Origin: Oscillospiraceae bacterium
GTDB taxonomy: Bacteria; Bacillota; Clostridia; Oscillospirales; Ruminococcaceae
Assembly (NCBI GenBank): GCA_004554485.1
Contig: SFLS01000027.1
Span: 1-17,712 of the forward strand
Direction: 5' to 3'
DNA: 17,712 nucleotides
Numbering within the stretch: the first letter of the stretch is position 1; each line of letters opens with the position of its first letter. Made by a program: the position numbers and the translations under genes. This document shows positions 1-5,891 of this stretch, piece by piece. The notes below the pieces were generated by a model, which saw only the letters and a program-made list of their open reading frames with translations, had not been told where the DNA came from and did not search any database.

Positions 1-6
1 GCAGCA

Positions 7-33
7 CGGGGCGGAGCCGGTGGCTCCGTCCCG
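7..33. terminator. GC-rich hairpin at window edge
   Basis: CGGGGCGGAGCC, loop GGT, GGCTCCGTCCCG: 12 pairs with one G-T wobble and a 3-nt loop. It lies just past the stop of the binding-protein gene on the minus strand but has no T run on that side, so it is a weak terminator candidate. The triloop also resembles the arms of the cloverleaf elements elsewhere in the window, so it could be the last arm of a copy cut by the window edge. Confidence 0.3.
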
Positions 34-57
34 TTTGCGGCAATGAAGAAACAAGGA

Positions 58-816
58 TTACTTGATGTACTTATCAATGATGGACTGCAGGGTGCCGTCG
101 GCTACCAGCTCGGCCAGGGCCGCGTTGATCTTGGCCTGCAGGTCGGTGTTCTCCTTATTGATGGCGATGGCGTAGTCCTCTACGGTATAGGCAGTCTCCA
201 GGATGGAAAGACCTGCGTCGGGGTTGGCGTCCACCAGCGCCTCGGCAGGCGCGTTATCCAGCAGTACGCAGTCTACCTGGCCGTTCTTCAGGGCCTCTAC
301 GGCGTCGGTGGTCTTGGTGAAGGACTTGACATGATCGTCGCCGAAGTCTCCGGAAGCGTAGATAAAGCCGGTGGTGCCGCTCTGGGTGCCGATGATGGCG
401 TCAGCCATATCGTCCAGCGACTGTACCTTGCCGCCCTCCTTGACGATGACGACCTGAACGCCGGTTGCATAGCTGTCGGAGAAGTTGACCTGCTGCAGGC
501 GATCCTCGCTGACCGTCACGCCGGCCATGCCGATATCGTACTTGCCGGCCTGGACGCCGGGAATAATGGAATCAAAAGCGATGTCGGTGGTTTCCAGGGT
601 CATGCCCAGCTTTTCGGCAATCGCGCCGGCTACCTCAATGTCGATGCCGACCAGCTGGCCGTTGTCGTAGTATTCATAGGGAGGGAAGGTACCCTCGGTC
701 GCCATATGCAGAACAGCGGGCTCATGGGTATCATCGGGGGTCTGGGGCTGCTCGCCGCAGGCGGCCATCGCCAGCAGCAGCATTGCACTCAGCAGTACAG
801 CAAACAGTTTTTTCAT
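58..816 (-). CDS. amino-acid ABC transporter substrate-binding lipoprotein
   Basis: 252 residues, family 3 solute-binding protein (PBPb fold), the usual length for polar amino-acid receptors. The N-terminus MKKLFAVLLSAMLLLAMAAC is a lipoprotein signal peptide with the lipidated cysteine at about residue 20, so the protein should sit on the outer face of the membrane and hand an amino acid to an ABC permease. Visible family features are the opening strand with FPPYEYYDNGQLVGIDIE, then the DIGMAGVTVSEDR segment, the GTQSGTTG ligand-binding turn and a C-terminal LQSIIDKYIK helix. The ATG at 816 is chosen because AGGAG lies 9 nt upstream and the signal peptide begins there; an in-frame extension of 47 residues upstream has no signal character. 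No permease or ATPase gene is in the window; they would lie beyond position 1. Ligand unknown. Confidence 0.9.
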   Translation of the reverse strand: MKKLFAVLLSAMLLLAMAACGEQPQTPDDTHEPAVLHMATEGTFPPYEYYDNGQLVGIDIEVAGAIAEKLGMTLETTDIAFDSIIPGVQAGKYDIGMAGVTVSEDRLQQVNFSDSYATGVQVVIVKEGGKVQSLDDMADAIIGTQSGTTGFIYASGDFGDDHVKSFTKTTDAVEALKNGQVDCVLLDNAPAEALVDANPDAGLSILETAYTVEDYAIAINKENTDLQAKINAALAELVADGTLQSIIDKYIK

Positions 817-913
817 GGGTAAAATCTCCTTTATTCTCTTTTTCATTTTTTGCGGGGGTTCCGGGCGGAATCCTCGGCCGCCGAAACTAAAACAGCCTAA
901 ATTGCAAGTAAAG

Positions 914-948
914 GATGAATAACTATACAAATAAAAATGAATATTCAC
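914..948. promoter_or_regulatory. possible ArgR-type operator cluster
   Basis: AT-rich stretch upstream of the binding-protein gene. It holds TGAAT-AACT-ATACA (916-929), the core AATAAAAAT (930-938) and the perfect palindrome TGAATATTCA (939-948). These resemble ARG boxes (TGAAT and ATTCA half-sites about an A/T core) known from Bacillus and E. coli. Assignment to ArgR is inference. No convincing -35/-10 pair for the minus-strand gene was found here. Confidence 0.3.
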
Positions 949-968
949 CCACCCCACGGTCCAAACAG

Positions 969-997
969 TTGCCGTTTGGCAGGGGATACGGTATAAT
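969..997 (+). promoter_or_regulatory. sigma-A promoter of tex
   Basis: TTGCCG (969-974), 17-bp spacer, perfect TATAAT (992-997). Transcription would start near 1004, giving a short leader with AAAGGA (1021-1026) 9 nt before the tex ATG at 1036. Confidence 0.8.
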
Positions 998-1035
998 AAG
1001 CGGGTAACCTAACGACCAAGAAAGGAAACTGACCG

Positions 1036-3113
1036 ATGGAATTGCTGCAGCAGCTTTCTCAGGAGCTGAAGCTCCGTCCCAACCAGGTGGAAGCGGCGGT
1101 CCGCCTGCTGGATGAGGGAAACACCATCCCCTTTATCGCCCGCTACCGCAAGGAGATGACCGACAGTCTGGATGACGCCGCCCTGCGCGATCTGGCGGAC
1201 CGGTTGGCGTACCTGCGCGGCCTGCAAAAGCGCCGGGAGGAGGTGCTGCGCTCCATGGAGGAGCAGCAGAAGCTGACCCCGGAGCTGGAGGCGGCGGTGC
1301 AGTCGGCCCGGACGCTGGCGGAAGTGGAGGACCTCTACCGTCCCTACAAGCCCCGCCGCCGACCATGGCGGAGGACTATCTGGATACCGAAAAGGGCGTG
1401 GAAACGGCGGAGGACGCCCTGGCGGGCGCCGTGGATATCATCGCGGAGGACATCTCCGATGACGGCGAGATCCGCAAGGCGCTGCGCCTGCTGATCCGGC
1501 GGGCCGCCGTAGTGACCGCCGCCGGCGACGACGAGCAAAACACTACTTATAAAATGTACTACGATTTCCGGGAGCCGGTCAGCCGCATTGCCCCGCACCG
1601 CGTTCTGGCCATCAACCGCGGCCAAAAGGAAGGGCTGCTGAAAACCGCCCTCGTGCTGGAGGAGGAAAAGGCGTTGGAGGTGATCCGGAAAAAGACGGTC
1701 ACCGCCCAGAACGCCTGCGGGCGGGCGGTGGCTGCCGCCGGTGCCGATAGCTGGAAGCGCCTGATTGCCCCCAGCATGGAAAACGAGACCTTCCGCGAGC
1801 TGTTTGAGACGGCCTCGGAGCAGGCCATCCGGGTCTTTGCCGAAAATCTGCATCACCTGCTGATGCAGCCCCCGCTGACCGGGCAGGTGGTGCTGGGGTG
1901 GGACCCCGGCTACCGCAACGGCTGCAAGCTGGCGGTGGTGGATGCCACCGGCCGGGTGCTGGATACCGCCGTGGTGTATCCCACCCAGCCCTACAACAGG
2001 GTCGCCGAGGCCAAGCGGCTGGTGACCGCCCTGCTGAAAAAGCACCGGGTGACGGTTATTTCCATCGGCAACGGCACCGCCAGCCGGGAATCGGAAAAAA
2101 TCGTGGCGGAGCTGATTGCCGAAAGCGGACTGTCGGTGCAGTACGCCATTGTCAGCGAAGCGGGGGCTTCGGTCTACTCCGCGTCCCGGCTCGCCAGCGA
2201 GGAGTTCCCGGAGTATGACGTCAACCTGCGCAGCGCGGTCTCCATTGCCCGCCGCCTGCAGGACCCGCTGGCGGAATTGGTGAAGATCGACCCCAAGGCC
2301 ATCGGCATCGGGCAGTACCAGCACGATATGCCGCCCGCGCGGCTGGATGCCGCCCTGGACGGCGTGGTGGAAAGCTGCGTCAACTCGGTGGGCGTTGACC
2401 TTAATACCGCATCGCCCTCGCTGCTGGAGCATATCGCGGGTATCAACAGCGCCATCGCCAGGAACATTGTGGCTTACCGGGAGGAAAACGGCGGCTTTAC
2501 CGCCCGCAGCGAGTTGCTGAAGGTGCCCAAGCTGGGCAAAAAGGCCTACGAGCAGTGCGCCGGCTTTCTGCGGATCTCCGTCGGCAAAAATCCGCTGGAC
2601 GCCACCGCCGTCCACCCCGAAAGCTACCCGACCGCCGAACGGCTGCTGACGCTGTGCGGTTGTACGCTGGAGCAGATCGGCACCGAACGAATGAAGGAGC
2701 TGCCGGCGCTGGCGGAGAAAATGGGCTATGAGGCCCTGGCGCAGCAGCTGGGCGCCGGCGTGCCGACGGTGCGGGATATCATCGCCGAGCTGCAAAAACC
2801 GGGGAGAGACCCGCGCGAATCGCTGCCGCCGACGGTGCTGCGCAGCGATGTGCTGGAAATGAAGGATCTGAAGCCAGGCATGGAGCTGACCGGCACCGTC
2901 CGTAATGTGGTGGACTTCGGCGCCTTTGTGGATATCGGCGTGCACGAGGACGGGCTGGTGCATATCAGCCAGCTGGGCGAAAAATATGTAAAACACCCCA
3001 GCGAGGTGCTAAAGGTGGGGGATATCATTCGGGTAAAGGTGCTGGAGGTGGACCCCAAGCGCGGGCGGATCTCCCTGACGATGCGGGGGCTTGACCGGCC
3101 GGCGGCGCTGTGA
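1036..3113 (+). pseudogene. tex: tex, transcription accessory protein, with internal deletion and frameshift
   Basis: Tex is a cytoplasmic nucleic-acid-binding protein of about 715-780 residues. The first 108 codons (1036-about 1360) encode a normal Tex N-terminus ending in DLYRPYKPRRR. The rest continues in another frame from about 1362: MAEDYLDTEKGVETAEDALAG, the YqgF/RNase-H-like domain (VVLGWDPGYRNGCKLAVVD, near 1890), the helix-hairpin-helix region (GVDLNTASPSLLEHIAGIN, near 2390-2580) and a C-terminal S1 domain (LKPGMELTGTVRNVVDFGAF, near 2870-3090). Against family knowledge, roughly 28-31 codons between PYKPRRR and AEDYLD are missing and the frame shifts. The first frame runs to a stop at 1494; the second has an ATG at 1365 but no ribosome site. 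Either a real inactivating deletion or an assembly error in GC-rich sequence. Outside the junction both parts look intact, so decay, if real, is recent. Confidence 0.85.
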
Positions 3114-3144
3114 CCCGGTCCAAAGCCCGCACAAGGCGATAGCC

Positions 3145-3229
3145 CGGCCCGCAGGACCGCCCGCCGCAGGCGGGCGCGGCGGTCTGCGACCGCCGAAACC
3201 GTCCCCCGGACGGTTTGCCCTGCGGGCCG
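3145..3229. repeat. cloverleaf-like palindromic element A
   Basis: Outer stem CGGCCCGCAGG (3145-3155) with CCTGCGGGCCG (3219-3229), 11 perfect pairs. Inside are three abutting hairpins: 3158-3176 (8 bp, loop GCA), 3177-3195 (8 bp, loop TGC) and 3196-3216 (9 bp, loop CCC). Only two bases are unpaired on each side of the junction. It lies between the tex stop and the ferredoxin promoter. Same architecture as four other elements in the window. Confidence 0.8.
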
Positions 3230-3285
3230 CCTCTCCGCGGATTTTCCACATTGCAAAAGCTGCGCCGCCGCGCCGGCGGAAGGGC

Positions 3286-3313
3286 TTGATTTTTCCGCGG
3301 AATATGCTATAAT
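3286..3313 (+). promoter_or_regulatory. sigma-A promoter of the ferredoxin gene
   Basis: TTGATT (3286-3291), 16-bp spacer, extended -10 TGCTATAAT (3305-3313). Predicted start near 3320. Confidence 0.75.
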
Positions 3314-3321
3314 ACCCCTGT

Positions 3322-3374
3322 GCAGCCGAGGGAACCGGGCTGCCTGCCATCCAACCCGCGGCACCGGGCCGCGG
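3322..3374 (+). other. structured 5' leader of the ferredoxin mRNA
   Basis: Two hairpins lie between the promoter and the ribosome site: GCAGCC/GGCTGC (3322-3327 with 3338-3343, 10-nt loop) and CCGCGGC/GCCGCGG (3356-3362 with 3368-3374, loop ACCGG). No T run follows, so these are more likely mRNA-stabilising or leader structures than terminators. Confidence 0.45.
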
Positions 3375-3413
3375 AAGACGGATGAAGAACGATCCTGTTA
3401 GGAGGTACATACT

Positions 3414-3584
3414 ATGGCTTACAAAGTTGGCGATGCCTGCATCGGCTGCGGTGCCTGCATGGGCGCTTGCCCCACCGGTGCCATCAAGGATGCCGGCGGT
3501 GTCTGTGAGATCGATGAGGGCGTCTGCATTGATTGCGGCGCTTGCGCCGGTACCTGCCCCGTTGGTGCCATCTCTGAGGGCTGA
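3414..3584 (+). CDS. 2[4Fe-4S] ferredoxin
   Basis: 56 residues, the normal size of a clostridial-type bacterial ferredoxin, a soluble low-potential electron carrier for hydrogenases, pyruvate:ferredoxin oxidoreductase and similar enzymes. Two CxxCxxCxxxCP cluster motifs are visible: C9, C12, C15, C19 and C38, C41, C44, C48, with an additional cysteine at 31. The two halves are pseudo-repeats, as expected. GGAGG (3401-3405) lies 8 nt before the ATG. The gene stands alone with its own promoter and terminator, which fits a highly expressed housekeeping carrier. The enzymes it serves cannot be told from the neighbours. Confidence 0.95.
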   Translation: MAYKVGDACIGCGACMGACPTGAIKDAGGVCEIDEGVCIDCGACAGTCPVGAISEG

Positions 3585-3593
3585 TAAGGTCCG

Positions 3594-3630
3594 AAAAAAG
3601 GAGCCTGCTGTTCGCAGGCTCTTTTGTTTT
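3594..3630. terminator. bidirectional terminator between ferredoxin and spoIIQ-like gene
   Basis: GAGCCTGC (3601-3608), loop TGTTC, GCAGGCTC (3614-3621), followed by TTTTGTTTT and preceded by AAAAAAG. It can end the ferredoxin transcript on the plus strand and the convergent M23 gene on the minus strand. Confidence 0.9.
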
Positions 3631-3634
3631 GCCG

Positions 3635-4390
3635 TTATTCCAGTCCCGGTAGCGTCATCGGGTCGATAAACTTGCCGTTCTGCAGGGCGGCGAAGTGCAG
3701 GTGGCTTTCCATCGAAACTTCCGCCGCAATGGTATCCACGCTGCCCAACATCTGGCCGGCCGTTACGTTGTCGCCGGCCTTCAGGCCCTTTTCGGGGGTG
3801 ATGCCGCAGTAAACGGTCTGGATGCCGTCCCGGTGCTCCAGCGTTACCGTTCCGCCCCACATGGGGTCAGTCACAACGGAGACTACGGTGCCCTCCGCCG
3901 CCGCAGAGACCGCGGCGCCCTTATCGGCCGCCAGATCCAGCCCATCATGGGTGCGCCAAACGTTCAGCGTGTGGTTTTTCACCAGCTCCCCGTTGCTGAA
4001 AGGGGCCAGCACCTTAGTGCCCGGCACCGGCAAGGAATAGCAAAGCGGCGCCGGCTCGGCGGATTTTACGGGCGGCTGCGATGCGGCGGCAGCAGCGGGC
4101 TGCGTGGTAGAGGAGGCATCCGGCACAGTAGAAAGCGAAGGCTGCTGCGAGGGCTTTTGCTGCTCGCTTTCGCCGGCGGTCTGCTGCTGCAGAATATCCT
4201 CGTAATTCCACTGGGTTCCCTCCTTGTTTTCGGTTACGGCAGGCGGCTGCGTCTGCCGCTCCCGGATGCCGCTGATGGTATTCTGTGCGGTGAGCCAGGC
4301 GGCAGCTCCGGCTCCGGTGATGCAAAGCGCCAGGGCGATATAGAAGCCCTTGGCTTTCATAAAAGACCAGATTCGGTGATTTCGGTTCAT
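3635..4390 (-). CDS. spoIIQ: M23 (LytM) family membrane-anchored protein, SpoIIQ-like
   Basis: 251 residues. A short basic N-terminus is followed by one membrane segment (about residues 16-35, FYIALALCITGAGAAAWL), a low-complexity Q/S/P/A-rich linker (about 50-115) and a LytM/M23 domain (about 120-245). The zinc ligands look complete: H148 and D152 (HDGLD) and H230xH232 (HLHF). In spore formers SpoIIQ sits in the forespore membrane and pairs with SpoIIIAH; clostridial versions often keep the metal site that B. subtilis lacks. The architecture, and a sigma-F-like promoter at 4446-4475, support SpoIIQ over a generic M23 endopeptidase. The ATG at 4390 has AAAGGA 11 nt upstream; a TTG seven codons upstream is less likely. 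No other sporulation gene is present, so the name is probable, not proven. Confidence 0.75.
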   Translation of the reverse strand: MNRNHRIWSFMKAKGFYIALALCITGAGAAAWLTAQNTISGIRERQTQPPAVTENKEGTQWNYEDILQQQTAGESEQQKPSQQPSLSTVPDASSTTQPAAAAASQPPVKSAEPAPLCYSLPVPGTKVLAPFSNGELVKNHTLNVWRTHDGLDLAADKGAAVSAAAEGTVVSVVTDPMWGGTVTLEHRDGIQTVYCGITPEKGLKAGDNVTAGQMLGSVDTIAAEVSMESHLHFAALQNGKFIDPMTLPGLE

Positions 4391-4445
4391 ATTCAACCAT
4401 CCTTTGTGCAAAGTGGTAATGCGACTTTCTCTTGCAAGTCACTCC

Positions 4446-4475
4446 TATTGTTCACCGCCCGCGGCCAAATTATGC
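4446..4475 (-). promoter_or_regulatory. sigma-F-like promoter of the spoIIQ-like gene
   Basis: Reading the minus strand: GCATA (4475-4471), 15-bp spacer, GTGAACAATA (4455-4446). These fit the Bacillus sigma-F consensus GYWTA and GgNRANAHTR with one mismatch, at a weakly conserved position, and with normal spacing. The start would be near 4438, about 48 nt before the ATG at 4390. spoIIQ is a sigma-F gene in B. subtilis. Confidence 0.6.
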
Positions 4476-4488
4476 AGAGCGCCCGGTT

Positions 4489-4590
4489 CGGGCCGCAGGC
4501 CAAGCCGCCCTTCGGGGCGGCTTTTCGCGCGCTTCGCGCGCGAGCGCCTGGGGGGACGCTTTGCGTCCCCCCAGGCGGGCCTGCGGCCCG
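4489..4590. repeat. cloverleaf-like palindromic element B
   Basis: Outer stem CGGGCCGCAGGCC (4489-4501) with GGCCTGCGGCCCG (4578-4590), 13 perfect pairs. Three hairpins fill it: 4502-4523 (9 bp, loop TTCG), 4525-4543 (8 bp, loop TTC) and 4545-4577 (15 bp, loop TTT). Only positions 4524 and 4544 are unpaired. It lies between the sigma-F-like promoter and the TSUP stop codon and is the most complete copy. Confidence 0.85.
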
Positions 4591-4603
4591 CCGTCCGCCT
4601 TGC

Positions 4604-5011
4604 CTACGGCTTTTCCTGCGGCGGGGCGGTCAGTCGCCATCCGTTTTGGCGCAGCAGGCGCAGTCCCATCCACAGCTCCCGCGCCGCCAGCAGCAGAATC
4701 AGAACGCCGAAGCAGCTCCGCAGCGTCCCTTCCTCCAGACGGCTGCCCAGCCACACCCCCAGCACCACACCGGGCAGGCCGCCCCACAGCAGCGGCAGGG
4801 CAGCCTGCTTTTCGGTCAGGCCGTTTTTGCGGTGAAAATACAGCCCCAGCAGCCCCACGGGCAGGATCATCAGCAGGTTGACCCCCTGCGCCGTCAGCTG
4901 CGGCATCCCGGTCCACACCAGAACCAGCAGCAGGACCCCGCCGCCGCCCAGCCCCATGGCGCCCAAAGCGCCGCTGACCACCGAAGCCAACGCGATCACA
5001 AGCCAGCTCAC
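4604..5011 (-). CDS. TauE/SafE (TSUP) family exporter, second half protein
   Basis: 135 residues, about half the normal TSUP length of about 250, with roughly four hydrophobic segments. It shows the TSUP half-repeat signature near its start (SGALGAMGLGGGG) and ends a membrane segment with LGVWLGSRL. TSUP proteins export sulfite, sulfoacetate or related sulfur and organic anions; the substrate is unknown here. The GTG at 5011 overlaps the upstream stop as GTGA, with GGAGGG (5023-5028) 11 nt before it, so translation is coupled to the first half. The two products probably assemble as a heteromeric pore equal to one full-length TSUP protein. Element B begins 14 bp past the stop. Confidence 0.8.
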   Translation of the reverse strand: MSWLVIALASVVSGALGAMGLGGGGVLLLVLVWTGMPQLTAQGVNLLMILPVGLLGLYFHRKNGLTEKQAALPLLWGGLPGVVLGVWLGSRLEEGTLRSCFGVLILLLAARELWMGLRLLRQNGWRLTAPPQEKP

Positions 5012-5358
5012 AGCAGACGGATCCCTCCCCACAGCATCAGCCCGCCGAAGACCAGCTTCAGCCAGCCGGTGGAAATTTTCGGCATCAGGCGGCTGCCGAG
5101 GTACGCCCCCAGCAGGCTGCCCGGCAGCCACGGCAGCGCGTCGGCCAGGGTAAACCGCCCTTCGATGAGGTACAGCACGGCGCTGACCAGCGAAAGCGGC
5201 ACAATGACGGCCAGAGCCGTCGCATGGCTTTTTTTGCCGCCGGTCCCCAGCGCGGAAAGCAGCGGCACCACCACCATGCCGCCGCCCGCGCCCAGCAGCC
5301 CGTTCAGCAGTCCGGCGCCAAAGCCGCCCAGCGTGCTCCACAGCTTTTTGCTTTTCAT
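5008..5358 (-). CDS. TauE/SafE (TSUP) family exporter, first half protein
   Basis: 116 residues with about four membrane segments, carrying the TSUP glycine motif GLLNGLLGAGGGMVVVPLL near residues 16-34 and ending with GAYLGSRLMPKIS and a final hydrophobic helix. It is the N-terminal partner of the next gene, whose GTG start overlaps its TGA. The ATG at 5358 (MKSKKLW) has GGGGGG about 9 nt upstream. The frame stays open upstream through the remnant of an XRE regulator, so a longer product is formally possible if the regulator frameshift is bypassed, but the membrane protein clearly begins at 5358. Confidence 0.8.
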   Translation of the reverse strand: MKSKKLWSTLGGFGAGLLNGLLGAGGGMVVVPLLSALGTGGKKSHATALAVIVPLSLVSAVLYLIEGRFTLADALPWLPGSLLGAYLGSRLMPKISTGWLKLVFGGLMLWGGIRLL

Positions 5359-5383
5359 AAAAATAATCCCCCCGCCGCAGAAG

Positions 5384-5397
5384 ATAGCAAATGCTAT
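5384..5397. promoter_or_regulatory. second palindrome in front of the TSUP genes
   Basis: ATAGCA-AA-TGCTAT, a perfect 6-bp inverted repeat around AA, 26 bp upstream of the TSUP start. It shares the core CAAATG with the larger palindrome at 5692-5711. The 11-mer CTATTATCTCC also occurs at both sites (5394-5404 and 5680-5690). A possible secondary operator for the XRE regulator. Confidence 0.4.
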
Positions 5398-5424
5398 TAT
5401 CTCCGGCAGAGGGAAGAAAATGCA

Positions 5425-5654
5425 GTTTGATTTGCGGGACCTAAGCGGCACAGGGTACGGCGTCAGCCCGGCAATGGAATCAATGGAAACGTGGTAAAGC
5501 TTTTCCAACCGAATGATCCGTTCAAAAGACGGCTTGCACTTGCCCTGTTCGCAGTTGGTGTAGGCAGTTTTGTGCATCCCCGGTATTTTACCAGCTGTTC
5601 CTGTGTCAGATCGGCGTCCTCCCGCAGATCCCGCAGTCGCGGATAATAGGCCAT
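5425..5654 (-). pseudogene. XRE/Cro-type HTH regulator, frameshifted
   Basis: A small helix-turn-helix regulator of about 70-75 residues. The N-terminal part MAYYPRLRDLREDADLTQEQ (start 5654, G-rich ribosome site upstream) is followed in another frame by MHKTAYTNCEQGKCKPSFER and LYHVSIDSIAGLT. The usual family text (QLAKYLGMHKTAYTNYEQGK) shows that one base is missing just after KY, near 5578-5583. Cysteines stand where family members usually have Tyr or Arg (TNCEQGKC), another hint of relaxed selection. Past the shift the frame has no stop of its own and runs into the TSUP gene. An ATG right after the shift could restart a product lacking the first helices. Likely an inactivated autoregulator. 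Confidence 0.65.
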
Positions 5655-5691
5655 CTCGGCGCCCCCTTGCCTGTTAAGACTATTATCTCCA

Positions 5692-5711
5692 AATACAACA
5701 AATGTTGTATT
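5692..5711. promoter_or_regulatory. palindromic operator of the XRE/TSUP unit
   Basis: AATACAACA, AA, TGTTGTATT: a perfect 9-bp inverted repeat with a 2-bp centre, overlapping the -10 box and start region of the minus-strand promoter at 5709-5738. Size, symmetry and position are those of an autoregulatory XRE-family operator. Confidence 0.65.
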
Positions 5712-5738
5712 TTAGAGCGGTAAGGAGGGTCTTGTCAA
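5709..5738 (-). promoter_or_regulatory. sigma-A promoter of the XRE/TSUP unit
   Basis: Minus strand: consensus TTGACA (5738-5733), 18-bp spacer, TAAAAT (5714-5709). The palindrome at 5692-5711 covers the downstream edge of the -10 box and the start site. Confidence 0.65.
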
Positions 5739-5809
5739 TGGAATGCTTGACCCTGTATGTGATCCTGATGGCGACTTTGCTGTGGCTGCGCAGCCTGACG
5801 GAGCAATAG
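5738..5809 (+). CDS. candidate small membrane peptide, 23 residues
   Basis: The reading frame encodes a 23-residue peptide beginning MECLTLYVILM and ending LRSLTEQ, one hydrophobic helix with a charged tail. It has a strong ribosome site, GGAGGG (5724-5729), 8 nt before the ATG, and lies divergent to the XRE regulator, downstream of the same palindrome. No good plus-strand -35/-10 pair was found, and the ATG overlaps the -35 box of the opposing promoter, which lowers confidence. Not recognised; could be a small regulatory or toxic membrane peptide, or chance. Confidence 0.35.
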   Translation: MECLTLYVILMATLLWLRSLTEQ

Positions 5810-5831
5810 GCGGCCGCCGCAGCCCCATGCA

Positions 5832-5871
5832 AAAACGCCCCCGGCAGATCGGCGATCCACGGGAGCGTTTT
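5832..5871. terminator. terminator downstream of the cyclophilin gene
   Basis: AAAACGCCCCCG (5832-5843) pairs with CGGGAGCGTTTT (5860-5871) with one mismatch; the loop contains a nested GATC/GATC pairing. T runs lie on both flanks, so it can work in either direction. Its main job is probably to end the minus-strand cyclophilin transcript. Confidence 0.75.
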
Positions 5872-5891
5872 GTTCTGGTTTTAGAGGTTTT

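Noticed and set aside
1344..2996. 550-codon open frame on the minus strand
   Set aside because: Antisense shadow of tex; His/Gln/Gly-rich composition and no family signature.
4391..4411. TTG start for the spoIIQ-like gene
   Set aside because: The ATG at 4390 has AAAGGA upstream at workable distance; the TTG has no ribosome site.
3695..5497. 600-codon open frame on the plus strand
   Set aside because: It runs antisense to the spoIIQ-like, TSUP and XRE genes and through element B, with Arg/Gln/Pro/His-rich text and no recognisable domain; an artefact of GC-biased codon positions.
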